Part shown: positions 22,692 through 32,990 of the stretch, one piece after another
Layout of the letters: each line of letters begins with the position of its first letter
How positions within the stretch are numbered: the first letter of the stretch is position 1
From: Pectinophora gossypiella
Taxonomy: Eukaryota > Arthropoda > Insecta > Lepidoptera > Gelechiidae
DNA length: 64,000 nucleotides
Assembly (NCBI RefSeq): GCF_024362695.1
Contig: NC_065422.1
Span: forward strand, 3,595,534-3,659,533
Direction of reading: 5' to 3'
Notes under the pieces: model-generated
The model's database searches: none
What the model saw: only the letters and a program-made list of their open reading frames with translations
Told to the model about the DNA's origin: nothing
Program-made: the position numbers and the translations under genes

Positions 22692-24799
22692 ATGTTCAAA
22701 GTTTAGTTGGGAATGAAACATTTAAATTGAAACGAGTACCAATAATATGATTATTCATTAATGAATAAAGTACATTGTTATCACAAAAGCTAATTAAGCT
22801 GCCCATGACTTTAATCCCAATAAAGGCAGTCAGAGGCACAGCCGTCTCCTGATAAACTCAGCGCGGCGTTCCACCAAACGTTTTGATATTATCATGTAAA
22901 AAACAATAAGAATAATAACTGTTCGCTAAACAAAGTTTCACCAGTTCTCAAGAATGGAATCGATATTAGTATGTTATATATGGTTATACTATACTGTACT
23001 AGAATAGATACATAGTTCTAAATAATAAAGTTGAAGTTGAGCAAGTACATCAAATACCTATTTCACATTACTATCAATTTCACCACAAAAGAACTACACA
23101 AGAACAAATTTCTGATGGAGCTCAACATCAAGATTGGCTATAAGAACCTCACAGGTACCTCACCATAGAGCACATTTCCGAAGCTCTTGAACAACAACGA
23201 TAGTTATAGTCGAAAGGACTGTGAGACTTCATCATATAGTATAACACTCATTTTTCATTGGCACACCAAGGGCTACAATAATTATCAAAGTTACACATTA
23301 TTTGTTTACATACATAAAAGAAAAAGAAATACATAAAGAAGAAAGGGTAATGACGAGGGCACCCAGACACAAGATTGATTGTAACATCCTGTGCTAAGTT
23401 GGCAATTGTTGTCGACATTGAGTAGTTAAATGAATCCTAAGACAACATGTCAAATTGATTAGAGAAAATACAAATATAAGTGCAAGTAAGAATTTCGATA
23501 CATTTATTCAAATGACCTTTTTCATTAAAATATTCAGAACCACTGAACTAAACTTTCCTCTTTATTATAAGATATTGTTAAATGAGGCTGAAAGTATAAA
23601 GAGGGGAAGTGCATTTACATTATATACTTGTGTGATAATTATCTTCGTATTAATTAAGATTATGTTTTTATTAAAATAGATTACCTGAGCCCACGTTATT
23701 GTGTATTACCTAATATCGACCATATGGGCTTGGTAATAATATTTAGTATATTTTTTTATGTGGTAATAATAAATATAACTTGTTGTGGATTTTTTTTCCT
23801 ATTCCTCTATGCAACCTTTCACCCACCAATCAGATGATAGAACAACGTACACACAACACATTAACACACGTAACATTGTTTACGCAGCTATCTCTTTAGT
23901 GTAATAATTATTGAATTTGTTTTTAGGACAGTAATAGTAACGTCCTATTATTTACTGGAAAAAATAAATAAATGAATAAAACATATTTTACCCTTAGGTA
24001 TGCAGTTACATATAAGGATAACTTTAATTTATTAATTATCGGTCGTGTAGGAATATTATCATCGTTCGTAAAAATCATCCTTTCCTTTAACCTAACTTAA
24101 CATGATCCTGTTGTTTGCACAGGGATTCCTTCCACCCATCCTGAAGATTTAATATGTCAGATTATTTAGTGAAGGGACCTGCCTGATTTACGTTACAACA
24201 CTAACCGAAAAATAGGATAAACATATATTTATCATGAAAATATTATTGTTACTTCTCCACTGCAGTTTGGTTCCGATTGATTAAGTGGAGGGACATTATT
24301 GTTGTAATTTTTATATTAATTGTAAACTGTGTTTTGGGCTGATCAGCAACAACATAATAAATCTACAACAACATAATTTAGAGAAAACGCTAATGGTGAT
24401 GTAAGTTATATGTTACTAATGAACTATTTTTCCTTCTTTTTCACCTATGAGTTAATAATAAAAAGGGCAACTATTCTATCTAACCGAACTAGGTATCAAA
24501 ATTTTACAATTTCGAATGTAACACTTGAAGGAAATTTTCATTGAAGTTATAATATTATCAGGTAGGTACCTCAATTTATACTGAGATTAGTATTGTTATT
24601 CCTGATTAACAAAGACAGGATTTGAATCCCATGTCTTAATGATAATGCTAAAACTTTTAGTGATAGACATTCGGAATTAATTTTACCGGAATTTTGAAAA
24701 AGTAAATATCATAAAGGTAGGTATATTTGCTTGTGCAAATTTTCCCATTATAACTTTATAGGGAATTCTTCCTCCTCATGAGGTACTATTCTTAAACGG
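22692..24799. other. Non-coding interior of the 5.4-kb segment, left part
   Basis: AT-rich, unique-looking sequence. Short frames only (e.g. 23455-23679); no recognised domain. Confidence 0.5.
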
Positions 24800-25060
24800 C
24801 CTTGCTGCCTGGGCCACTGTTGATACTAATGGCTGTGAGACTGCTAATACATCTGGTTGTAGCTCTGCTACTACTGCTGGCTGTAGGGCTGCTGGTACTG
24901 CTGGTTATGGCACTGCTGATCATGACTGGTTGCATCACTGCTTTTATTGCTGGCTGTGGGGCGGCCTGCTGATACTGTTCCTTGTGGGCTTTCTGTTCAT
25001 GCTGTTGGCTGTGGGGCTGCCTGCTGATACTGTTGTCTCTGTTCCACAGATCCTGTTGCT
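24800..25060 (-). repeat. CTG-rich imperfect repeat tract
   Basis: The plus strand is rich in GCTGCTGGTACTGCTGG-like units. A TGCTGATACTGTT block recurs at about 24966 and 25021. The minus strand reads Gln/Ala/Pro-rich in places (EQYQQAAPQPA), but no sustained frame survives. Confidence 0.6.
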
Positions 25061-25439
25061 ATCTCGTTTACTCACTCTTCGGGCAATGTTATTCATTATT
25101 ATTTATGTGCTATTTGAATTTTATGATGTTGGTTGAAAGAATTTAATAGCAGTATTCTCTAACCATGTCTTGTGTACAGTTATCTCTTTTGAAAGTAATC
25201 TCTGACATTACATACTATTAATACTTTGATTTCTAGCACAGTTGAGGTTGATTAATAGAACAGAGGCTTTTAGGTTTTGAATTGTCGGTTATTTCTTCAG
25301 AATTTGTACTCTCATTATTTTATAATAATCAATTTGACATAATAGTCTATTGTTTCTCAGCATTAGTCTAATCTTGAGTTTCAACATGGGTAGGTAAGCC
25401 CCGACAATTCAATGGTTTATCTTCGATTCCTCAAGTGAC

Positions 25440-26660
25440 AAACCAAACATGGAAATAAAAGTATAAAAAATAGTTGGTCTATGTTCTAGCTATCTACTAG
25501 CGTTTAGCAAAAGGCGATACTTGTAGTGGTAGCTTTATGTTATTTGAGTTGATACCATCAAGTCCATTGTCTATCCTCTAAGTGATAGCTCTAGGTATGG
25601 AAATGAGAAATAGGTATATAGCGCTTGCCAATGCCGACCATAATCGTGGTAGCTCTTATGTTAATAGGGTTCATACCATCAAGTCCATTGTCTATCCTCT
25701 AAGTGATAGCTCTAAGTATGGAAATGAGAAATAGGTATGTTAGCGCTTGTCAATGGCGACTTTCTTAGTGGTAGCTCTTACATTCATTGTGTTGATACCT
25801 TCAAGTCCATTGTCTATCCTCTAAGTGATAGCTCTAGGCATGGAAATGATAAATAGGTATATTAGCGCTTGGCAATGGCGACTTTCTTAGTGGTAGCTCT
25901 TACATTCATTGTGTTGATACCTTCAAGTCCATTGTCTATCCTCTAAGTGATAGCTCTAGGCATGGAAATGATAAATAGGTATATTAGCGCTTGGCAATGG
26001 CGACCTTCCTGGTGGTAGATCTTTTGTTAATTAGGTTGATACCATCAAGTCCATTGTCTATCCTCTAAGTGATAGCTCTAAGTATGGAAATGAGAAATAG
26101 GTATGTTAGCGCTTGTCAGTGGCGACCTTCCTAGTGGTAGCTCTTATGTTCATTGCATTGATACCTTCAAGTATATTGTCTATCCTCTAAGTGATAGCTC
26201 TAGGTATGGAAATGACAAATAGGTATATTAGCGCTTATCAAAGGCGACCTTCCTAATGGTAGCTCTTATGTGCATTGTGCCTTTAAGTCCATTGTCTATC
26301 CTCTAAGTGATAGCTCTAGGTATGGAAATGTAAAATAGTTATATTAGCGCTTAGCAATGGCAAACTTCCTAGTGATAGCTCTTATGTACATTAAGTTGGT
26401 ACCATCAAATCCACTGTCCATCCGCTAAATGATAGCTGTAGGTATTAAAATAAGGCATAGGTATATTTGCGCTTTGCAACAGTCTTAGTGGTTGATTTTT
26501 ATGTTAATAGGGTTGATACATCAAGTCCATTGTCTATCCTCTATTGTGATAGCTCTAAAAGGAAACAAATAGTCTGTCTATTCTCTAGTCAGACAGTTCA
26601 CTACTAGTGCTTAACTAGGTGACTCTCCAAGTGGTGTTCTCTTGTTGGTTAGGTTAGTAC
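25440..26660. repeat. 122-bp minisatellite array, about nine units
   Basis: The marker AGTCCATTGTCTATCCTCTA begins at 25561, 25682, 25804, 25926, 26048, 26170 (variant), 26286, 26408 (variant) and 26524. Spacing is 121-122 bp with two units of 116 bp. Degenerate units flank both sides. Units starting near 25741 and 25863 are nearly identical, pointing to recent duplication or conversion. Confidence 0.97.
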
Positions 26661-27892
26661 CAATAATCATCACCCATACGTTGGAAGCTTGAATTATAAT
26701 AAGATTAGAGTAATTTGGAAGAAATTGCTTACTATAATAAGGCTATCTTTTGCCTGTACTCTCTTAACACTCTTTCTGTTTTTATTGTTAGGGTATATTA
26801 TCATCATCTTATATTGTAAGTATCATTCGGAGAAGATAACATTATTAACACCACTTAACAGAGACTGTGAGAAGGGATTATGTACTGTTATAATATATAT
26901 AATATCATTTTTAAGTATGGTTATCTTGTAGTAAACCAATTATAATCCTCTAAATGTTTTAAGTGTTATCTTGAATAAGTTATGTATCTTGTCTACCAAT
27001 GGTTTAGATGACCTCTGTGATATCGAGTACTACTGTGTCATAGGTACTTCTTGATGAACAGGGTAAACATGAAGTGCTTCTGTCATCTAATTATCTGAAC
27101 TTGTCAAATTATTTCCGAGTTAATTATTTACTTTTCTATGCCATTCTGCGGTTATATTTCACTGGTTCTCTTTGTTTTATAATAAAACTGCTCATTTCAT
27201 TCGCTGATAGTAAGTTATCAACCGCAACATAAGCCAAGAACACGAATTACAAAAAGAAACAAAATTGTTTTTTTTTTTTTTTTTGACAGATGAAAAAAAT
27301 AAAAACGCGGCAATTAGGGACTGAAGTGATTTTCGAATATTAAATTACTAAAGTCAAGACTGGATAGTCCTCAGATCTTTGCCTGCCTTATATAAGGCGA
27401 ATTTAAACAACATCAACATCGGAATAAAGTATAACTTTTAAATCACTGTTATAACACGAACACGATACAATTTTAATATTATTATTATTTCTGTTAATAA
27501 AACTAGTTACTTTTATTAGTAATAAGTACCAACTTAAGTTACTTCTTTGAATGTTAGGATTATAAAATTATAACCTCAAAAAAGTAATTTGTTTTCGACA
27601 ATAAAAGGAATTAAATTGAATTGATCATAATTATATCTTCTCTTGTTTTAGTAGATGGATAATGTTAAGACTTACCAGTTTAATCCACATTTTGTTTTAT
27701 CAAAAAGAACTTACGCTCGTCGTCATCCACATTTTTTCTTTGGTACTGTTTCTAGCTTTTTTAGAGAAAAAAGCACTTGATTATGTAAGTAACAGATTTT
27801 TCGCACTATATCAATCATGTTTTTGTATTAAATATTAGTTTTCAATAAGTTTATTTACGGAGGCGAAGTGACGCGCCGGTGCACAAAAACCG
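26661..27892. other. Non-coding interior of the 5.4-kb segment, right part
   Basis: Includes a hydrophobic 80-codon frame (26689-26931) that starts at TTG and is not credible as a gene, plus a T-run near 27268. Nothing else recognised. Confidence 0.5.
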
Positions 27893-28003
27893 TAATGACA
27901 TTAGTTGACAGCTGCGTTCAGGAAGCGGGAAACTAACTTTTTTTTTTTTAGCTTTGGATATGAGCTTTGAAAATTGTGACGATGCTGGAGCATAAGACGT
28001 AGA

Positions 28004-28045
28004 CTACACTGTTAAAAACCTCTCGAACAAGGAGCGAGTATAATT
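28004..28045 (-). repeat. Right 42-bp TIR
   Basis: Perfect inverted match to 22650-22691. The adjoining 27893-28003 also matches 22392-22500 inside the mini-element in inverse orientation. Confidence 0.95.
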
Positions 28046-28280
28046 TAAAAAAAAAATTAAAATAAAATCTTTATTTCAAGTAACCATCGACTCATATGTG
28101 TTAGTAAATGACTTATTTCTAATGTTAGTATAAAATAAAAATAACACACAATATCAAAATCTTATAATACATTTAGGCGCGTGCAGCCCACTGCAGCGAC
28201 GCAAATAGGGGCTCTCATCCCCAATCGAACAGAGAGCAAGGTTGGGCCTGCCCCGTACGCTGTATTTAAGTATCTAAATT
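28046..28280 (-). mobile_element. Poly(A)-tailed retro-fragment (LINE 3' end)
   Basis: On the minus strand it ends with GAAATAAAGATTTTATTTTAA and then an A-run at 28046-28060: polyadenylation signal plus tail. Its tail touches the right TIR of the 5.4-kb segment, suggesting insertion at or near that end. Confidence 0.6.
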
Positions 28281-28347
28281 AATAAAATACAAGTGGGTGT
28301 TTAATAGTTTTTGTCTTTTGTTTTTTGGAGTATTTGTAGCTTGGGAA

Positions 28348-28570
28348 CACGGCCTTTTTGGTCCAGTGGTCGACCAGTGTTTACGACCCGGAATTCCCGG
28401 GTTCAATTCTCCGAAATATCATCATACCTATAGTTAACTTTGTGGTCCCTAGTTTGGTTGGAACATTACCATTGCCCAACCTCATCAACCCCGGTGTCAG
28501 GGTTAGGTGCTATTGGGCCGCCAAAGGCCCCTGACATGGCTCATGTAACGACTACATACTTAGTTATGTA
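28348..28570 (+). mobile_element. SINE family C copy C9 with inverted tail
   Basis: The head runs forward (TGGTCCAGTGGTCGACC ... CTAGTTTGGTTGGAACATTA) to about 28470. Then the tail runs in reverse (ACCTCATCAACCCCGGTGTC ... CCGCCAAAGGCCCCTGACAT). The normal order is not restored, so the copy is rearranged. No clear target-site duplication. Confidence 0.75.
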
Positions 28571-28589
28571 CCTAAATAGTAACGTATGA

Positions 28590-28682
28590 AGATTACTTCG
28601 AGAGTGGAAAGACCGAAAGTTTCCGTACTCTGAACACCCCATTGGGAAATAGGCGTGATGTTAAGTATGTGTGTATATTTTT
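28590..28682 (+). mobile_element. LINE-like tail fragment
   Basis: ACTCTGAACACCCCATTGGG AAATAGGCGTGATGTTAAGT; same style as 46928-47030. Confidence 0.5.
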
Positions 28683-28959
28683 TATTACGAGTAAAGCTCG
28701 AGTGTGGGAACTTCTGTTACTAATTAGATACTTGACCGTCGACATTTTGTTATCTGATTAGATTACACAGAACACAGGTCTTTGGTACAGATGTTTATCT
28801 TCACGCCATGGCATTTCAGTGGTGGCCAGAGATTGTATAAGGTAAGTAAGCACGAATAGTTACGATGGAGAATTTATTACATTTAGATCAAGATTTTATA
28901 TTTAATTTCGACCGCACGGCAGGGCGGAGGCCAAGTCGACCAAAAACACAGGCACGCAA

Positions 28960-29255
28960 CGTGGCCAAGCATTTGGGCTCACGATCCGGAGGTCCCGGGT
29001 TCAAATCCCGGTGGGGACGTATCATAAAAATCACTTTGTGATCCCTAGTTTGATTAGGACATTACAAACTGATCACCTGGTTGTCCGAAAGTAAGATGAT
29101 CCGTGAAGGCCCGTTAAGCCCGGTTACTACTTACTGATGTAAGTAAGTAGTCGTTATATGAGCCATGTCAGGGGCCTTTGGCGGCTCAATAGTAACCCTG
29201 ACACCAGGGTTGATGGGGTTGGTAATCCACCTCACAACCCACACGATAGAAGAAG
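28960..29255 (+). mobile_element. SINE family C, near-full copy C2
   Basis: Head degraded before TTTGGGCTCACGATCCGG; B box GGTTCAAATCC intact; tail ends CACACGATAGAAGAAG. Confidence 0.9.
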
Positions 29256-29834
29256 CAGAACAGCATGCACATATCACCTTTTCATGAAAACAGTTTAACA
29301 AATTACTCTTTTTGTTTTAGCGCACAGTAAAAATATACGTTACTGTGCCTAGCACCTTGTAAAACAAAAGATATCGTTCATTATAAAAAAAAAACTAAAA
29401 AAAAACTCATAAATACTTAAATATTAATTCCCGTTTTACAACACTTGTTTATACCTATCCAAACTTTCTCTTCATAACATTTTCTTTATACCTAAGGAAT
29501 ATCTGCCGGAGGCCTCATTTGCTGTACGAAAAAAACATATTTCACTTAAGAACCTACTTAAAGAATACCCATCTAGGTTATTAATAGTGTACTTACGAAC
29601 TTCGTAGAGATGGCATTTGACGATAAACTCAAAAGACGTTTATCCCTTACCTGTAAAAAGACAAAACGTTTGAGTCATTACAAGTAAGTACGTTTATAGG
29701 GTCCGTAATTAACGGCCCTACTGATTTCAATCGATAAATGTATTAAACTTATGGGTGAGCAAATTAGTATCTTTATACTTTGTTCAAGAGTACTCTAACC
29801 AGCGAATTAATAAGAGAGGAAGAAGCTAAAGTCT

Positions 29835-29892
29835 TCTTCTAACGTGTGGGTTGTGAGGAGGATTACCAACCTCAGCAACGCTGATATTAGCG
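29835..29892 (-). repeat. SINE C tail remnant next to MITE M2
   Basis: TGTGGGTTGTGAGGAGGATT ACC...CTCAGCAACGCTGATATTAG, the counterpart of 2977-3030. Confidence 0.7.
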
Positions 29893-29925
29893 TTAATACG
29901 TTTACTGTGTATGAACCACGTCATC

Positions 29926-30107
29926 ACTAATTTAAAAGTCACGCTCTTGTCGGTGTAGCATTCTCCGTTTTTGTCTATCAAAGGCCAATTCTTTCACTTC
30001 CCTAAAAGGCACGACGTTCGCCTTCTCTTTAATCTGTTCCATGTTAAACTCTTCTTGGTCTTCCCCTTCCTCTCTTTTCTAGTACTTCCCTTCTATGTTT
30101 TTAGCGA
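29926..30107 (-). pseudogene. LINE L2 3' end inserted in MITE M2
   Basis: Minus-strand homologue of 2766-2936 (GAAAAGAGAGGAAGGGGAAG ... GCTACACCGACAAGAGCGTG). It splits MITE M2 copy c. Confidence 0.82.
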
Positions 30108-30145
30108 CATATGAGGCAATAAACTTGAAACTCATACGAGCATAA

Positions 30146-30240
30146 TTAAAACACATAATAACGGGTTCTTCGCGTTTAAATCAGGGAAATATGAGACTCC
30201 CTATATTTCGACACTGTTGCAAGTGCCATGATCACGGGAT
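30146..30240. mobile_element. MITE M3 partial copy
   Basis: AATTAAAACACATAATAACG, TCTTCGCGTTTAAATCAGGG, then CACTGTTGCAAGTGCCATGA. Confidence 0.75.
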
Positions 30241-30369
30241 GTGGGGCACATTGTTTCCTGCCATAGTGTATATGTACACAAATTCCAATGTGTTTATCAA
30301 AAAATAACATTGCAAGTGAGTGGTTGATATCTAATTTTCAGTTACAGTGAACGTGTTATTGTGCCTCCA

Positions 30370-30492
30370 AAGGACCCTGACAAGGCTTACACCCCATTAC
30401 ACGGAACTTAAATGTAGCAGGCGAGGAGTGGGTATATGTAGTATATAGCTCTGCCTACCCCTTCGGGTTACAGGCGTGATGGTATGTTATGT
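30370..30492 (+). mobile_element. Family E-like tail fragment
   Basis: CATTACACGGAACTTAAATG ... AGCTCTGCCTACCCCTTCGG then GGCGTGATGGTATGTTATG. Confidence 0.6.
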
Positions 30493-30814
30493 TGATTTCA
30501 AACACCTGCCAATTTGTTCGTAACCTCAAAACAAGGTTATTTCTACCTTTATAAAGGTGGGTCTACAAAGTTAAATGGTCGTCCGCTAATGAGCATAATA
30601 TTCATAATATTGTGCAGTTTAAAAGAGAGTTGTTAGGCCGCTGGGTGTCGTGTAAGAAGTTGACTCTATTAAATTCTTTGGTCATGGTACCGATAACAGG
30701 AGCCGAGCGGATTAAAATATAGTTGGTATGTTGCAGGGAAATTGTTATGTTTCAATTAAGATTCTTTTCTCTAACGTATTGGAAGTAAAGAATAATCATA
30801 GAATACATTCCTTC

Positions 30815-30875
30815 GGTTGTGAGATCTTCAACCCTGGTGTCAAGGTTACTACTGAGACGTCAAACTCAAACACAA
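30815..30875 (-). mobile_element. SINE C tail fragment
   Basis: GGTTGTGAG...TCAACCCTGGTGTCAAGGTT, reverse orientation. Confidence 0.65.
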
Positions 30876-30908
30876 ATAATATCTTTATTCACTAAGTAAC
30901 ATAGTCAC

Positions 30909-31018
30909 AGAACAGAACAGATTAAAGAGAAGGGAAGTCAAGGAATTGGCCTTTGACAGACTGGAATGGAAAATGCTACACCGACAGGATCGTGCCTCTT
31001 AAATTGATGATGATGATG
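30909..31018 (+). mobile_element. 110-bp LINE L2 tail insertion
   Basis: AACAGATTAAAGAGAAGGGA ... GATCGTGCCTCTTAAATT then (GAT)n. Perfect 12-bp target-site duplication TAACATAGTCAC (30897-30908, 31019-31030). Confidence 0.93.
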
Positions 31019-31477
31019 TAACATAGTCACACTTTGAATCGTCAATTTTTACATAAATATGCTCGCCTGAATGTCTTACTAACACTAGTTTATAAATCGT
31101 GTGTATACTAACATTTTATGGACTTTGTGCGAAATAAACGATTTTTAATAAATATATTTTTTGTCGCCTAAAACAACTGTAGGTTCTCACAACCTGTATA
31201 GCCGAGGAAAAGTAGCTACAAAAAAACCTCGGCACAGCGCACTGGATGTTCATAAAAAATATATATATTGAATAGAATTTCAATAAGTTGGCTGTCTAAT
31301 ATTGGTTCGCAGGCGGTAATTCCCATGCATTTCTATCTTCAAAATAGCCGTATGAGTACACGACAGAAGACCAGACAAGTACTATCAGACAATTTATCAG
31401 CAAATGGTAAAATTGAAAAATACATTTAGATGATGTGGTTTTTTTTTATGTTGATATGATTGTACCGACTAGCCCAA

Positions 31478-31570
31478 ATGCCTCATGGAGGCAGCGTGAT
31501 AGAGTATGGTCCAGACCCGCTCCGGCCCTGTGCCCCGCAGTGGGACGCATATAGGTTGTTTATGTTAGAA
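31478..31570 (+). mobile_element. SINE A fragment (3' part)
   Basis: GTGATAGAGTATGGTCC... through GCAGTGGGACGCATATAGG. The GC-rich hairpin at 31583 follows immediately. Confidence 0.75.
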
Positions 31571-31582
31571 ACCCCCACACTA

Positions 31583-31706
31583 GCGTCTTTGGAGCGTCGT
31601 CGTCGTGCCAGCGTCTGCGCGACGCCAGCGCTGGCGTCGCGTCGCCGCGGCGTCGACGTCTCATAGACGTCGCGCAGACGCTGGCATGACGACGCTCGAA
31701 AGACGC
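31583..31706. repeat. GC-rich foldback
   Basis: Arms GCGTCTTTGGAGCGTCGTCG... and ...GACGACGCTCGAAAGACGC pair over about 40 bp. The centre contains GCCAGCGCTGGC and GACGTCTCATAGACGTC. Very CpG-rich in an AT-rich setting. Confidence 0.88.
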
Positions 31707-32104
31707 CAGGTCTCTAGGACGGGGTATAATGTGCTTGTACCACACACCATGGTCGCGCATTACTCCCTCACACATAGCCCGGTGAATGCACAAAGAGGAA
31801 TAATCCAGTTTGCAATTAAAAAAATTTAAGGCACTTTGTCGCCTGCGTTTCCTTCCTGCTTACTTTTAATGCAACCCTGGTTGCAAAGAGATTTTTTAAT
31901 TATTATGTAAATTTTAGTTCTTTAATAGTTTAGACTGTTAGTGGGAGCCATTTTGAATGTGTCTATGTTTGTGTCTGAGGGATAAAGTTATGCTTAATAT
32001 TTATATGAAACATGTTTATGATTTTAAAATTAAGTGTGATTTTAGTTTCCGGTGGGAAAGAGGTGTGAATTTATTTTCCACCGGATTGTATGTGAATGTT
32101 ATTT

Positions 32105-32200
32105 AAAGTGACAAACAACTCCACCAACCCTTAGTGGAGCAGCGGTTGATCGAGGGGAGAACAGCAGTAGAACGTATTAGGCTATTTTATGTTATAGTTA
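32105..32200 (+). mobile_element. SINE A fragment
   Basis: AACTCCACCAACCC...TGGAGCAGCGG...TTGATCGAGGGGAG, with internal deletions. Confidence 0.7.
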
Positions 32201-32227
32201 TTTTATTTTATGTTTTAGTTTATAGTT

Positions 32228-32356
32228 TTCAGGTGATCAGCCCGTAATGTCCTAACCAACCTAGGGATCACAAAGTGATTTGTCCCCACCGGGATTCGAA
32301 CCCAGGACCTCCAGATCGTGAGCACAACGCTCAACCACTGGACCACGGAGGCTGTT
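32228..32356 (-). mobile_element. SINE family C, 5' third C6
   Basis: Reverse orientation, from AGGTGATCAGCC to CCACGGAGGCTG, with an intact B box. Confidence 0.88.
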
Positions 32357-32924
32357 ACACAATTTAGTTCGTATCTTAAGGGTTAAATTACTCTGTGGTT
32401 TATTAGAAATAAAAAGTATGAAACGATTTATTCCTTCAAAACAAATTGCTTTCTACACGACGAAGGATACATTGATCTAATATCCCTGAAGACGCATTAA
32501 TATTCCCTCCGCTCAATATTGACTACATGTCGCTTATTTAGCCTATTTACGGCTTATTTCGCTTATTTATAGCTTATAAAACATATTTACGGGTATGTTG
32601 TATTTATCGCTTGTAATGTCAAATGTGGTGACAGTCTATATAACGAGTCTTCGAAGACAGATTTAGGTGAAACCCTATTTAGGTGACATGGAAATCTATG
32701 TTCAGACAGATAATAAAAGTTTATTGCATATTTTTTTGAGTTATACCTAGTAGAATTTTGGCGTAGGTAGGTTTTGAAGGTGTCTAGAAGGTTCAATAAA
32801 GATGTTGTAAATGTACTTGTTAACATACTAACAAGTTACTTGTTTTCGAAAGAGACGAAAAATGTATTTCACAATGTAGTTTTTGAAGTCCTTATTTACC
32901 TAAAGTAATTTTGTCGTGAAGTAA

Positions 32925-32990
32925 AGGTCCCACTGCTGGGCACAGGCCTTCCCTCAATCAACCCGAGGGGGTATGGAACATACTCAAAGG
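32925..32990 (-). mobile_element. SINE A 3' fragment
   Basis: CCCACTGCTGGGCACAGGCC...TCAATCAACCCGAGGGGGTA, reverse orientation. Confidence 0.75.

Larger units (their letters stand above)
22650..28045. mobile_element. 5.4-kb segment bounded by 42-bp perfect TIRs
   Basis: 22650-22691 and 28004-28045 are exact reverse complements (start AATTATACTCGCTCCTTGTT). The interior holds a 122-bp satellite array and a CTG-rich tract. Its open frames (23455-23679, 24930-25136, 26689-26931) show no recognisable domain; the last begins at TTG rather than ATG, with two hydrophobic stretches. No transposase is seen, so it would be non-autonomous. The right end abuts a poly(A)-tailed retro-fragment, which obscures any target-site duplication. 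An alternative is two small copies in opposite orientation flanking unrelated host sequence. Confidence 0.55.
29893..30363. mobile_element. MITE M2, copy c, with two nested insertions
   Basis: Left end TAATACGTTTACTGTGTATG at 29893; it resumes at ATATGAGGCAATAAAC (30109) after a LINE L2 fragment, is interrupted again by part of MITE M3 (30146-30240), and ends CAGTTACAGTGAACGTGTTA. Confidence 0.8.

Noticed and set aside
25440..26660. CRISPR-like array
   Set aside because: Units are 122-bp direct tandem copies without repeat/spacer alternation, in a eukaryotic setting.
26689..26931. 80-codon hydrophobic frame in the 5.4-kb segment
   Set aside because: Starts at TTG, is AT-rich and hydrophobic by composition, and has no homology I recognise.
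31460..31829. Arg/Ala-rich overlapping frames on both strands
   Set aside because: Produced by the CpG-rich foldback; three frames are open because of composition.
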